Origin: Phalacrocorax aristotelis
Taxonomy: Eukaryota; Chordata; Aves; Suliformes; Phalacrocoracidae
Direction of reading: 5' to 3'
Length of the DNA: 64,000 bases
Assembly: GCF_949628215.1 (NCBI RefSeq)
Contig: NC_134288.1
Location: forward strand, 12,035,682-12,099,681
Positions 35,430-48,227 of the stretch are shown one piece after another. Each line of letters begins with the position of its first letter. The first letter of the stretch is position 1. The position numbers and the translations under genes were made by a program. The notes under the pieces were generated by a model, which was not told the origin of the DNA, ran no database searches, and saw only the letters and a program-made list of their open reading frames with translations.

Positions 35430-37949
35430 TCCTCTTCCTCACAGAGCAAGGAGTTCAGTAGAACTTGAGGATGCAACAACTTCACACGGCAAAAACATAC
35501 CCCTTCCATTGAGCGAGGGAATATTCCTCTTACAGGAAAATGAGTAACACAACAATCCTCCCAAGAAGCCAGGACTCGGTGAAAGGGAAGGGAGGAAAAG
35601 AGAGCTGCAGCAGTCGGGTCATTTAGAGCATTTGTGTTTTCCAAATGTCTAACTTTGCAACCAACAAATTCCTAAAAAAAATTCATATTGCTGGATTGAC
35701 CCTGAAATCCCAAGTGGACCTTTCCAGCTTCAAGGATGGTGTCGAGAGATTGTACCACATTAGTGTTGTACACATTAATGTTGACACACTTCTACTTCAC
35801 GCTATAAAAAAACCATTTCATTGGTATAGCAAAAAAAATTTAGACTAGAATCCCCTGGATGAAAAGGATTTACCCCCAAGGCCGTGAGACTTGCAAGTTA
35901 GAAAATCTGCACTTTATGGACGAGATCTACGTAGATCACAACACAACAAACAGCACTTTTAAGTTTTCTTGTTTCCTTAAGAATTCGGAGGCATTCACCT
36001 TTTATCACATCGCACAGAAGATAGATCTGTAAGTGATATATGATTACAACCTCTGCAACTTGACAGTACCAACAAATAAATTAACTGAGCATTCTTCTTG
36101 AATGTCAAAATTAAAACCAGGAGATTCCTCACGTAAGGCTATAATAGTTTGATTTCTACCCACCCTGAAAAGCGCCAAGACACCTGTAGCATCTCTCCCA
36201 CGAACCAGAGCCCCACGGAGCTCTCCAGCAGGCAGGTTGTCTTTTGCAAGGCTTATCGCTCAGAGCACAGCACTCAATTCATGGCATTTCATACCTTCTG
36301 GTTCAGAATTTATGCCCCACTATTTCAGACCCCAGAACAGTGAGCTTGCATCGCGCTGTAAAAGTGGTTATAGCAGCCATCCCTATGGAGTTCTGACCTT
36401 CCAGCGCTCACCAGTGAGTATCAGAGGGTGAACAGGTGAGCTTCCAAGACTGCAACAAAAGCTTTGTCTTCTCAAGTCAGTACTTCACAATTGCATCATG
36501 CTAGTTAGAACAGAGAAAATCCTCTATGCGGGAGACTTACAGCAACCTATCTGCTTCCTCAGGCCAGGATTTCTTATCAGTTAACTTACAGAAATAACAG
36601 GGTAGCAGATCCTAAGATCCAGACAAAGTTAGTAAAAAAAGGGGAAAACCCACCAGGTAGGCAGTTTTGACCAATTTCACTCAAGACACAAGATACCTAA
36701 ACAACTTTCAAAATAAGCTGGGCCAAATTTTAATCAATTTATGCAACAATTACCATTTAGTAAAATAAAGACAAGTCAAATTTATTCTTGGTATAAAACA
36801 AATTAAACAAATAAGGCAGACAAGAACTTGGCTACGTACCTAGAATAAAAGCAAAAACTAGTAGATGCCTAGTTCCTCACCCTGAAGGCAATACTGGCAG
36901 ATTAAGAAGTAATTCTTTTTTTTATTAACTGATAGTTAATATGGTGAAACAAATTCAGTAACATTTCAGCCTACCTCATTCACCATTCAACATGTGCTTG
37001 TTGATCGCGGTCCATCTTGTCACAACACAAAAATAGTAACTTCTATCAAATGTTAATATTCTAGCATATAAAAGATAAGCATTACAATGTCAGTAAGATT
37101 CTTAAGTTGTAGAACAAAATTAACATTTGGAATACCAATTCCATTAACATCTACTAAAACTGCTTTAAAAAAATAAATAATGAAGTACAAACCCCACTTT
37201 GTATACTACTATAGTACAAATGGACAAAGCAACATCTCCAGGTTCATGCGCAGCTCAGCTGAGCCCTTACAAAACCACGTGACATCACTGGATATTTTAT
37301 TTAGGATACTTGTTATTCTTCTAGGGGCACTATCATTTTCACTTCACTTATGGTATATAAACTTAGAAAGATTGAAAAGTGTTACGTCACTAAGGGTGAA
37401 AGAAGTAAAGGTTCCTCCAGCAAACAGAGCGAAAGAGTACTTCAACTCAGTAGTTATTTGTATTTAAAGTCATTTTAGTTTTACTGGCCTGATGAATTCA
37501 GACATTTGACACAAATGTTACGTTTGCAGTAAGTAAAATGGCCAGACAACATTACTCACAGAAGGTCTGTGATATGCAAAGACAGCAAGAACGCAAAGGC
37601 AGAAAAAACGACCCAAAACTTATAGAAATAACCTACGCTTTTCACTGAGTGTTTGTTTCACAAACTCTGCTGACACAGAGCCTGTTACTCGTTTGAAATG
37701 CAACCACCGGAATTGTTACATACGCATAACCTTTGCACGCTGCCAGCTTTCTCCCCGGCGCCCTGAGAAGGTAGCCATCGCTCAGCTACTCGCGCTGACG
37801 ACACGTTATGAAAGACAAAGTCCTGCATGTGTAAAGCCAATGTGCAGATTCTTCAAATACCTGGCTCAGATACCTTTTCCTTTCTCAAAAAGTTTGTGAA
37901 GCGACTATCCTGCTACTCGTTTTTACTGTTCCCTCCTCATGTTCCATAG
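35430..37949. other. MRGBP-OGFR intergenic spacer
   Basis: About 2.5 kb without a supported gene. Further minus-strand AATAAA signals lie at about 37294 and 36780 and could serve longer MRGBP transcripts. Confidence 0.65.
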
Positions 37950-37955
37950 TTTATT
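37950..37955 (-). terminator. MRGBP: Candidate MRGBP polyadenylation signal (AATAAA)
   Basis: AATAAA on the minus strand, 24 bases after the MRGBP stop codon. If used, the 3' UTR would be only about 45 bases. More distal signals exist. Confidence 0.45.
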
Positions 37956-37978
37956 AGTTCTCTCTTTCACAGCTTGCT

Positions 37979-38169
37979 TTATGTTCTGCGTCGTTTTGCA
38001 GCACTTGGACTGGAAGGATTACTGTTTGCGTTTAAGACCTTTTCAGTGACTCTGTTGCGCTTCCTCTTATCAGATCCTTCTTTGGACCCAGAATCTGATG
38101 AAGTTTTCTCTTTCTCTTTGCTGCTTGGCTTTTCAGTTGTTTTTCCTAAACTTCCAGAGGGTGCAAAAA
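37979..38169 (-). CDS. MRGBP: MRGBP coding exon 5 (last)
   Basis: 191 bases including TAA. It encodes [20 protein letters not shown], continues with [13 protein letters not shown] and ends [16 protein letters not shown], the conserved MRGBP C-terminus. Confidence 0.97.
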
Positions 38170-41100
38170 CTGAAATAGGATCAAAGTAATGATTCCAGAT
38201 CAGAGTCATACACATAGGCAAACAAGAAGTGATATCAAATTTCTTTATATTACATAAAACTTTTCAAACCGGTCAATTCTCAGCATATTTAACCACCATT
38301 TAAGTATTACTTTCACTTTTAAAGGAAAAATCTTCTGTAAGAAAGGCACATCTTGCTTTTATTATTTGCTTTAAAGACAGGCATGTAATTTGACAGGCTA
38401 AAAATGAAATTAAGTGGAATTAAACAGCACTTCAAATTAAAATACTTAATAAGAACACTTACAGAACAGAGGACCAATCTATGAAGTTTATGATCAGCAA
38501 CAGTCATTACATTTGGTATTATAAATAGATTTGAAAACTGAACACCCAAAATGTGAAATTTAATATATCTTTAAAATACATTTTTAGATCTTTTATTACA
38601 CTCAATCTTAAAACACCACTTATTCTGTGATATAAATATTATGGAACTATTTAGTTAACAGTTGGCTTTGTCTGTTACAGTAAATAGCAGGATCTCTATT
38701 GTTCACATTTGACTTTGTTCTACCGCAAAGTGTTAGGAAAATAAGCCTTATAAGAAGCAAGATAATGCAAATAAAATAAAATAAAACAAACCACTCTGCC
38801 TGCCTTCCCATTTAAGCATACAATCTTACAACCTTTTGATTTATAGGCCCTATTCTCCCCCATGACTATAAAGATCCTAACACAGAGTATTTAGGCTCAC
38901 TAAACCTGGACTTAACTTTATTTCAGAGATCCTCAGATTACTTCAGACTCCCGGGGTTTTGTCAAGTACATCTTTAAACCAAAAAACTCCAAAGCTATAC
39001 AACTCTGCACGTATGAATTAGGAGCAAAGGAGAAATCTTTCAAAGTATCAGACATTGGCAACTGCTTACTCTGTGCATTCTGAAATCATCCTAGTTCTTG
39101 GCATGAGCACATGCTGAGTCTGAATACAAATCACAATGTACACCGTATTTGGCATTTACATTTTAACATTAATTTCTTGGAGTTACAGTTGGTTTTTAAT
39201 CTCGTATTACACAGTAGAGAGTTACAAATTTACCTTCTTCTGGACCCGCATGCGTTTCCATCTCTTCTTTTATTTCCTCTTTCACTTCTTCTTCTATCAA
39301 CACTTTTCCTACAGAAAGGATTGTTAGGCAGTGCTTAGATGGTTTTAAAGGACCGTACGTATTTTTTCTGCATTAGTAGCCTCAGCGTATGTGCATAATG
39401 TTAACAATTATTCAGTGCAACATTCAGCTGTTCCTCAGTGCTGTGAAAGCAAACGGAGCTAACAGCCGAGGCGTACTATGAACATCACGTAAAGCACTGA
39501 ACAAGGTGAGGTCTCACGGCAAGAAGTTCCACTTGAATTATTAACAGGAAGAAAGTGAAATGCTAAATAAGCAAAAAGTATCGCAATGTCTTAGCTATAT
39601 TATGATTTTATACTGAATTTTTAGTGTAAAGTTTAGTGTACCTAGTAATTGACAAGCATTCCACTACAGTTTAAAACATCACAAGAACTAATTTGGCAGA
39701 TGCTTGAACCTCCTAGTTCCCTCCTTGGGTAACGGTAACGGTAACACACACATGGATGAACTTGGAAAATCTAGCTCTCACTGCTCAGCCTAAGATTCCT
39801 GTCACACTGCTGGAGGTTTCTATTAGATTAGACAGTAAAGAGAGGCTTGTCATGCACGAGCGAGAGTTGGAAGAACCAAGTAGTTGAATCACAAGAAGGG
39901 AAAAACACAAAGAGATGATTTCACAGTGCAATGAAACCACTGTGAATCTATACAAACACCTCTGAACATTTCATACCCGTTTTGTTTTCCATCAGTTTCA
40001 GTGCAACTACAGAAAAAAAAAGCCTCATGAAAAATCTAGCATTGGACATCAAAAACAAGTAATGATTTTAAAAATAAGACATATGAACTGTATTAAAAAT
40101 AGTAATAGCCTAAAAATGACCTGGTTATGCCAGCATAAGGTATAAGTCCATGGCCAAAAAGCAAGTTTCTCCAGCTACTGAAATTGCAGCTATTCAGTAA
40201 ATACATTCCGGGTGTACATTCTTAAACATTAGCTGAATTGCTATTTAACTGCCTGAAATCATCATTCCTACAGAAAATTTTATCACAGATATATTAAATA
40301 CAAATGAAACACAGAAAATGTTATTTTCATCAGCCCTATAGCTCCTACTCTTTAAAAAATGATCTCGCTACAAAATGAACCACATAAAAGTGTGCAGATC
40401 ACCTATTTTAGCAAAAATTATGGTCTGATGTAGTATTACAGCCGCCTCAACAAAGTGCAAAAAACTCACAATAAACCACTAATCACCTTGCAGAGAATCA
40501 CATTTTGCCTTTCACTCTGCAAACCAGTATCAGGGAAGCACACAGATCTCGTGCATACACCCAGGAGAAGTTGAATCCACGTGGATAAAGAGAACATGTT
40601 CTTGCTGTATGAGCATCCCATCTACATCATATTGAAGAATATGAGAGACACTGTGTGGTATCTGACCAGAGGCCTCTCTCCTGCCAGGCTGCCTCGGACT
40701 GTGGTCAATCCCAGAGGCTGATACTGAGAACATGAACAGTACACGCAGTGCAATCCATTCCCGGACAGTTTCCTTCATTCAGCTCATTTGAAAATTCATG
40801 AGATAAACAGATACAAGTTTAACTCTTCCTTTTCCTGACACACCTCACACACCAGTCTGAAAGAACGGCCTTGGATTGAGTTGTGTGAAACTACCCATTC
40901 TGAGAGGAGATTAGAGCAACCAAGAATAAGAGTCTGCTCTCACATCTTACCTTCTCTCACCTCTTGAATCATCTCATCAGGAAGAGCAAAATTCTTCTCT
41001 ATATTAGGGAACGGAAGAATCTCAGATTCGTGCTTAGAAAGAAAAGAAAGATCTCCATGAATGACTTTGGTAAAAACTTTATTTTGGATTTAGAAGTGCA

Positions 41101-42512
41101 ATCTCAAGTTGTATTTTACATGCAATTAGTAGCTCAATAATTCTTAACAAGACGCTTCAGACATTAGAAACTCAGGAGGCTCCCGCTGCCAAACTGATTA
41201 CTAAGGTCAAGGTATCAGAGATCAACACTCATGGCCATTTGAGATCATTTCTGGAACCCAAACATGGCAAATTCTTATGTAAACACATATAACCTCCTTA
41301 TCTGACACTTAAAATATCTACTTAAATTTTTTCTAGACCAGAATTTAGTCAACTTTAATACACAAAGTCAGAATACAGTATGGAAAAAAAAGAAACAAAC
41401 CACCACCCAAAACACAAACCACTGCAGGTTTTATTGTTTCCCACCTAATGTACTTTTATATGGTGAAAACCCCATCAGCTCACTGGAACGACATGTGATT
41501 CTTAGTAACATGAAAGGTACGTCAGGCCCGGTGATTTTGGCCTATCAAAACTCCTGAACTATAAGAAATAAGAATGTGGCTGCATCAACCCTTTATACTC
41601 ACAAGAGCCTGCATATCATACATGGTGCTCAGATGGTCCCAAATCACTTTGGAAGAGATCTGCCGTCCAATATTCTGACTGAATTTATCTCGGATACAAA
41701 TCATGTGGAAATGGCGATTCACACCTGGGGGAAGAACTTGGTGCAGTTAACACTGCTAACAGTTTTACTTATGCCACACAAATAAAAAAAGCATCCTATC
41801 CTGTCGTTATAGGGAGATCATACGGCATGGGAGAGCCACAGGGCACCCCGGGCAGCCCTGCCTGGCAGGTATTTCACCCTACGTTACAGGTGCTGCTCTG
41901 GAGGAGGGCTGAGGGTGCCCCACTGGGCAACGCTGACATGTGGCCGCAGCCGGAGCTTTCAGAGAGGCTGAGCGAAAAACAACCGAAGGGAGGCACAAGG
42001 CAGCAGGTCAAGGAAGACGGAGGGGAGCAAGGAGGGCTGGCACCCTGCCCGCAGGAGGGGCGGCTGAGGAGGCCGGGAGAGCTCTGCGCCTCCTTCCCCG
42101 CAGGCCCCACCACGCTCGGGAGAAGCCCCGGGGCCCTGGGCCGGCTGCGGCGGCGGGAGCGGGCCCGGGAGGCCGCTAGGGGCAGCACGGCAGCGCGGCC
42201 GGGCCGCCAGCCCCGCGGCGGGCCCCCCGCCGGGACCCAGCGCCTGGCTCTCCTCCCCCGCCAACGCCGCCACCCGAGGCCGCGGCTCGGCCGCGGCCTG
42301 CTCTCACCTACGGGCTTGTGGCCCAGCATGGCGTGGAAGAGGCAAACCTCCACTTCGGGGCTCCACACCACCACCGCCTCCTCCGCCGGCACGCCGGGCT
42401 CCGGGGCTGCGCTCGCTGCCGCCGCGGCTGCCGCAACGGCGGCAGCGACCGCCGCGGCGGGCAGCGGCGGCTTCTCCACAGCGCCGGCCGAGCCGCCCTC
42501 CGCCTCGCCCAT
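37979..42512 (-). CDS. MRGBP: MRG/MORF4L-binding protein
   Basis: A subunit of the nuclear NuA4/TIP60 histone acetyltransferase complex; it binds MRG15 (MORF4L1) and MRGX (family knowledge, related to yeast Eaf7). Coding exons on the minus strand are 42512-42308, 41724-41603, 41032-40951, 39308-39234 and 38169-37979: 675 bases, 224 residues plus TAA. Human is 204. Residues 1-18 are variable, 19-36 nearly all alanine, and 50-138 hold the conserved Eaf7-type core ([20 protein letters not shown], then [20 protein letters not shown] and [20 protein letters not shown]). About 139-158 is an acidic charged helix ([13 protein letters not shown]). The C-terminus is serine-rich and basic ([23 protein letters not shown]), likely a nuclear localisation signal. 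The ATG lies in a GCGGCCATGG context, close to ideal. The extra length over human is mainly the alanine tract. Confidence 0.97.
38170..39233 (-). other. MRGBP: MRGBP intron 4
   Basis: AT-rich intron with a short AAAAT pentamer run at 38769-38786. No other feature recognised. Confidence 0.7.
39234..39308 (-). CDS. MRGBP: MRGBP coding exon 4
   Basis: 75 bases encoding [20 protein letters not shown] then AGPEE, a Lys/Glu-rich helix. TTTCTGTAG acceptor, GTAAA donor. Confidence 0.93.
39309..40950 (-). other. MRGBP: MRGBP intron 3
   Basis: AT-rich intron with three GGTAAC hexamers at 39728-39745. Nothing else recognised. Confidence 0.7.
40951..41032 (-). CDS. MRGBP: MRGBP coding exon 3
   Basis: 82 bases encoding [20 protein letters not shown] then MIQEVRE, ending in phase 1 at GTAAG. 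Confidence 0.95.
41383..41423. repeat. AC-rich low-complexity stretch in MRGBP intron 2
   Basis: An A8 run, then AAACAAACCACCACCCAAAA and similar. The same composition as the stretch at 63507-63592. Confidence 0.7.
41603..41724 (-). CDS. MRGBP: MRGBP coding exon 2
   Basis: 122 bases encoding [20 protein letters not shown], then [20 protein letters not shown] and L. Nearly identical to human. CCCCAG acceptor, GTGAG donor. Confidence 0.97.
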
Positions 42513-42800
42513 GGCCGCGCCGCCCGGGCCGGCCGCCCCGGCCCGTGCCGCCGCCCGCAGCAGTTCCTGCCGGCCGGGAGGAGGGGGTGGCGGGCCGCGG
42601 CTCGGGCGGGGCCAGGCGAGGCGGGGCGGCGGGGAAGGGCGCTCGGCGGCCTCGCCCCTGGAGCAGGGGGAGGTCCCGGCGGGGTTTGCCTCAGGGCTGG
42701 GCCGGGCCGCGCTCCCGACGTCGGCGGCGTGAGGCGGGGAGGCAGCCCGGGGCCTCGGGGACGGGGCGAGGCCGCCGGGAGCCTCCGAGGAGCTGCTCAT
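42030..42800. promoter_or_regulatory. MRGBP: CpG island and promoter of MRGBP
   Basis: Dense CpG over exon 1, the start of intron 1 and the region upstream of 42512. It explains the long open frames on both strands here (for example 41827-42732 on +), which are GC-driven shadows. A GACGTC half-CRE-like palindrome lies near 42716. The exact start site was not placed. Confidence 0.8.
42308..42512 (-). CDS. MRGBP: MRGBP coding exon 1
   Basis: 68 codons plus one base, starting [18 protein letters not shown], then the alanine tract, then [19 protein letters not shown], with a GTGAGAG donor. Lies in a CpG island. Confidence 0.95.
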
Positions 42801-43099
42801 CGGCCGTTGCCGAGCTTTCTTAGTTCTGGTCTCTGGGTTTTGAGATTCTTGGACCGGTCACGGAGGCAGCACAACGGCATCTTCCCCAGTGGCCTCCCTC
42901 GGCCTGTCCTACATCTGAGACGACCAGAGGGTTGTCCCGGCGGCACTGGGGGGTCGGACCGGGGCCCGAGGCTCACCCTCCCAGCCCGTCCACTGGTGCA
43001 AGGAGCCGCCAAGGTGGAAGAGGGCGCTGGGGAAGGGTGCCGAGCGCTGCAAAACCCCCTGGACCACTCGTCCTTGTCACAACAGCATCATTTTATATC

Positions 43100-46000
43100 A
43101 CCATGACATTGGTGCTCAATAAATAACTACGCCTGGCACGCTTGAAAAATGCAGAACCCACCAGCTTTGGCAATTATTTAAGGCGTAAAAAACCATTTTG
43201 TTTGGGAACAAAGAGAATGTATCATTCCCTCGGTGATAGGTTTTTAGCCTTGTTAGGTATTATTAGACACGGAGGCATGAAACAGGACTTCTGTTGCTTA
43301 GGTGATTAGCTTTTCCTATCACTCACTCCTCACTTGAAATCTTCATCCTTTTTGTGATACTGAAATTATTTCAATAGCAAATGACAATGATATATGCAAA
43401 GAACAACTGTTCTCAGTGAATAATAAAGCGATGGGGGCAAAAATTCACAAGCAAAGGGATGTTATTTTCATGCAAATGATCCAAATAATAAAAAGTAGGA
43501 AGGGAAAAATGCAATCTTCTGAAATGTAAAACTTTCTGTACCTTTGATACCCAAAGAATTAACTTGACTTTTATTGTTCTCTGGGGCTTGATGTCATGCT
43601 TATACTGAAACCAGATTAACATTAAGTAAACATTTGGAATGAGTTAAACAAAAAACTTCACGTGTGACGCCTTGGGAGGTTAGGTGGTGCAGATCCTGGG
43701 TACAGATGCCTGGATACAAATCCTTATTTCCAGCAGGGTTCAGGCTGGCCTCTCAAAATGGAAAGGAGTCTCTCCCGTCCTGGTTGCTCTGAACCTGCCT
43801 TAACACAGCTCAAGACTTCACACTACTTTCCTCATTTTGAGCCAAAATTATCTGTCAGCAAGAATTTGCCAACCTCGAATACAAGTCTGCATGCTTTTCC
43901 AGTTGAATCCGTCCCTAAATCCAGAATGGCTCTCAGACCTATTTAGTCTTCCAATGCTTGTTTGATCTATGCTGCTCCCTAGTCTTAAGCTGCTACCAAA
44001 AGAGAGGGTTATGATTTCCTGTGATGACTGCACAGCAGGAGTAAATGAGTTCCTGATCACCTAAATTCCTGTTTTCATACACTTGCTTCTAGATGTAGAG
44101 AAATGAAGAAAGAAAAGCAAATAAATTACAGAGTAGAAAAATTGTTCCTCCGTAGAATAGTTTCCAAAGTTTTGCAGGAATAAATTTTGTTTTATTATTT
44201 TTAAGTCTGTGTGAAACACTGAGCTTCAGCACTCTTGTCTGTCACATTATGCTTCTACTTAAAGAGTATCATCAAGGGGGAATAACTGTGTCAAATCAGA
44301 TAGCAATTTTATGTCATTAAGTTCTGATGACTAAAAAAAATAGCATGTGAAACAATGTGAAAAAAACATATGGCTACCTCTGAAAGTACAATAGTGCATG
44401 AAAATAATTTAATTTAGTAGAATAATGTTAATTCAACAGGAAAAGTATGTGCATAAACTGTCTGCTATTTTGTTTGAGTCACAAATAATTATGTTTTCCT
44501 GTGTCTAAATTTCCTTGTCTCTTTCAATGTCTCTCGGAAACATACACGAGACTATAATAATGCCACATACAGCCTCTGCCTGGATTTGGACCAGAGTTAC
44601 ATCTTTCTCTCTTTAAATTTTAGACATTTTTCCCCCTTGTTGAACAGATTTTTCAGATTCTGAAAAATTTACCCTCCTCTCGCTCAAGTTTAAATCTTAC
44701 TTTTGGCTTTAAGCAAATACCGTCAATGTAAGACATGCACAATTTAGTTCCTCTTTTCCTTCCCACTCTCTGGGCTGCTTTCAGCCTTCAAAACCTGGCT
44801 GCCTGTTATATCGACTAAGGGTGCTCTCAGCCCTTTGCTGGATCAGGTCGTGTCCCCCCGATCTGGGATTTCATAAGACATTGCAGTCTGAACAACTGAG
44901 AAATATGCCCAGCATTTGGCATTCTCTCTAGAAGTGTTGGATTTCTGGGATAAGCAATATGGCTACAACTATTTCTGTCATTATTTTAGAACACCATGTG
45001 TTGGTGCCCTTAACAAAGTGAAAACTTCATTCCGAATCCTGGATAACTTGGTATGCCACATGAACATTTGTAAAAGAATATAATCTGCATACTTTTGCAT
45101 TAAAACCAGTCACTTAACCTTTGCTTGGGGTTTTTAGTACATCTTTGATACAGAATCTAAAATAATTTTTCTTATATAGGTGAATGAAAGCTTCTGAGAC
45201 CCCTGGAGATCATCACTGGCTTTATTCTACAGAAGTTGAAGGACAAGTACTGCAGTTTGCTGGAGCTGATGGACCGGGATCCCTGCTAAAGCTGATGGAT
45301 GTGCTCAGCACTCGCTGCCATCTGATGCTGAGGTGTGTCACTAGCCATAGCTGGGTTTCCTTTTTGGCAGATTGGCGAATTAGCAACTCTTATGACATCT
45401 TCACTGCATATATAGTTTTTACATGCAGAAGTACATACATAGTCCCGCACCAAATGACTCTCAGGTCCATAAATCCTCCTACAAGATATGCAATCTCAGT
45501 GCCTTGACATATTTTATTATTTCCAAATATAATGTCCTTTCTGACTAAGGAGGACCTCCTGAAAGAGGCGTTCTGATCTGATTTGTAAGCTTTACCTGTG
45601 CTTTCACAATCTGTTCTTTCAGTGTGAAACCTGTAGGAAGTTTTGCTTACAGGGCTACCCAAGGAATTGTCCAAAAGTTGGAGCTTGATCATTTTGCACA
45701 TCTTTTAATAAATCAGTTAAGGCAGTTTGATATAGATGTGCTTTTCTCCCCATTAAACCTGTCAAGGAGGAAGAACCGAAAAAGATAAACCTATTTCTTG
45801 TTAGAGTCTTATCACACAGCCCTTTAGAGCGGCATTGCCTCTTCCGGCCCCTGGCAAGGAGATAGGTCCCACCTTTTTTCAAATTACCCAAGTTCTTAGC
45901 AAAAAGGTGTGTTTGGTTATTTGAAACAAGAACATTGAATGGGGACATCACTCTCAGATCTGGCCTCAATGGCTTCTTACAGGGGCAAAAATATGGAATA

Positions 46001-48200
46001 GAATTCAAAGGGGGGGGGGGGGAGGGGGATGAGATGCAGCAAAGAGGGGGGAAGCAGCTGTCAGACAGAGGATACCTTCTGCTTGCTGAGACATATGTTC
46101 CTGAACTGAACTTTTCCCTTGTGATTGGTTGTGCTCATTCTCCCAGCAGAGAGAGGCTACATAGCCTTTGAAAAATGGATTGAAAACAGTGCAAATAATT
46201 GTCTCTAAGCACACACAGAGGTGTTCATTACTGTGCTGTTACTTTTCAAAATATCCCAGTGCAGAGTGGGGATCAGGAAAGAAAAAGCCATCCTACTGAT
46301 TTCTCCGTTTAATAAATCCGTCATGTCCCAGGTTTTCAGAGAAGCGTAAAGAAGAACCAGTGAATTTAGAATGAACCAGTTCAAGGTGAGCACGAGAATC
46401 AGTTCATGGATGCCTGGTTATCCCAAGCCAACATGGGAATACCACATCATGTTTTACTGAAGGTGATTTTTATCAATAGTGCCTAAAGTGCCTGCCAAAC
46501 TAAGCTCACACTAGCCCCGCTGGTCAGCATAAATCTAGAAGGGGTTCCCTTCATGATAGTTTCACCGTTGTCATCAGGATTGTTCAGATCATCATTTTCT
46601 TCTATGGGGACATATTTTTAAAATTAATTTTTCAAAACAAAAAAACTACTTTTTAAAATAAAAAAGAGTCAGCATAAACACAAAGGATCTTCAGAAGGAA
46701 AGCAGACAAGCACTAAACCTGGCTAGCTGACGTTAAAATGATGACCACACTCGGCCTTTTGCTGAGGCGGAGGGTGGCAGCTGATTTTCCTGAAGTACGT
46801 GTACTCCTTTAACAACTACAACCTTGACAGAACTGTGCCAGTCAAGGGTTTGGGACGTTACGTCAGGGCCCTTTTTTTGCATTCCAACTTCGACTACCTG
46901 AGAGTATTCACGGATGCCCTTCAGTATCATCTCTTAGGCTACAACTTCTGGGTGATGTTTAGGATTGCTTCCTAGTATGGACCCTGTGCGTTGGCAAACA
47001 GTAATGTGTTAGGAACAAACTGCAGCTGCCACCAGCCAGGCAATGCTGTTGTTACAGAAAGCTGTGGAAACGACGTGTTAGTTTGAAATTTGGCTTGCAA
47101 TGATGGTAAGTCAGCAGCACCATCCAGGCTTAAGCCAAGTAACTTGTTAAAGAACGCCTGAACTTGTCTGATATGTAAAAATATGTCTCTAGATTCAGCA
47201 TGTCTCTGAAACAAGAGTCCACAAAGTGCTAGTAACAGGATCTTTTTTCCTCATTAATCATGAAAAACAGGCCTGTCCTGTCTCCTGTTTTGTTTTGCAA
47301 ACACTTCTGTTTTGATTCCAGAATTTCAAGCCTGCCTTTGATTTATAGAACCAAACCAGCACTGCATAATTCTGGGTTTATCCTCATGTGCAAAGAATAT
47401 AATTACTCACAGTAGGGAATGCTTGATAAACCAACATATCTGATGACAGAGCTTTATCTGTTGAGCCAAATTCCTCACTGGGTATGGAGCGAAGTCCATC
47501 ACATGGAGAAGAAACTGGATTCTCCAAAATCATCAGTATATTTGCAGTGGTTCTATTGGTAGGAGGAGATCCTCTTAATGTGGGTCAGAGTTTGCCTTCA
47601 GCCAGACAAATTCTGCCGTTCTGGATCAGGAGCAGCTTCAACTGGTGTTGCCTAAAGTCTCTGAGTTTTGTCCTTCACCATTTTCAATGAACCCACCACT
47701 ATCTTTAATAATCCTAAAACAGACCAACTGAAAATAAATAGTTGTCTTATGCTTAAGTGTTAATCAAAGGGGAAAAAAATCCATTGATTTCAGTGAAGGT
47801 GGAATTTCATATAGACTGTATTCCTGTTTCTATTTATTTGGCAGTTTAGGAGACACCTGTAAGAGACAGGAGACAGCTGGGTACTGTATTTCAGGCCTGC
47901 AACTCTTACTTTTTGGGTTGTAATTTACACCACGTATTTCAAAGCCAGTTATTCCTTCTAAAACAGCACAAAAAAGCCAAAGTAACTCTATCAGTAATAT
48001 AAAGTATTTGGATTAGATCTGGAGCCTGGAAGTGTTTCCATCTTCATAGCCAAGGAAATGTCAGTTTTTACCATGTGCATGCCTACGGCGTCTCAGGAGG
48101 AAAAAAAAAAACCCTCTAATAAATAAACAGGTTTAAAGAAAGGCTGTAGACAACACTGTCGTGACTGGCATGACAATATAAAAGTATAAATATATATAGA
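43100..48200. other. Intergenic region, first part
   Basis: Upstream of MRGBP. AT-rich with no supported coding exon. Two stacked minus-strand open frames (47214-46972 and 46930-46733) are unrecognised. It contains the G13 run at 46010-46022. Confidence 0.6.
46010..46022. repeat. Poly-G homopolymer (13 G)
   Basis: Thirteen G on the + strand, then A and five more G. Confidence 0.95.
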
Positions 48201-48201
48201 A

Positions 48202-48227
48202 ATCTGTTCCTGTAAAAAGGAACAGAT
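48202..48227. repeat. Short perfect inverted repeat
   Basis: ATCTGTTCC, eight spacer bases, GGAACAGAT: a 9 bp stem. Function unknown. Confidence 0.7.

Noticed and set aside
41827-42732. 301-codon open frame on the + strand over MRGBP exon 1
   Set aside because: Low-complexity Arg/Gly/Pro/Ala product from a CpG island, antisense to a clear exon. GC-driven shadow.
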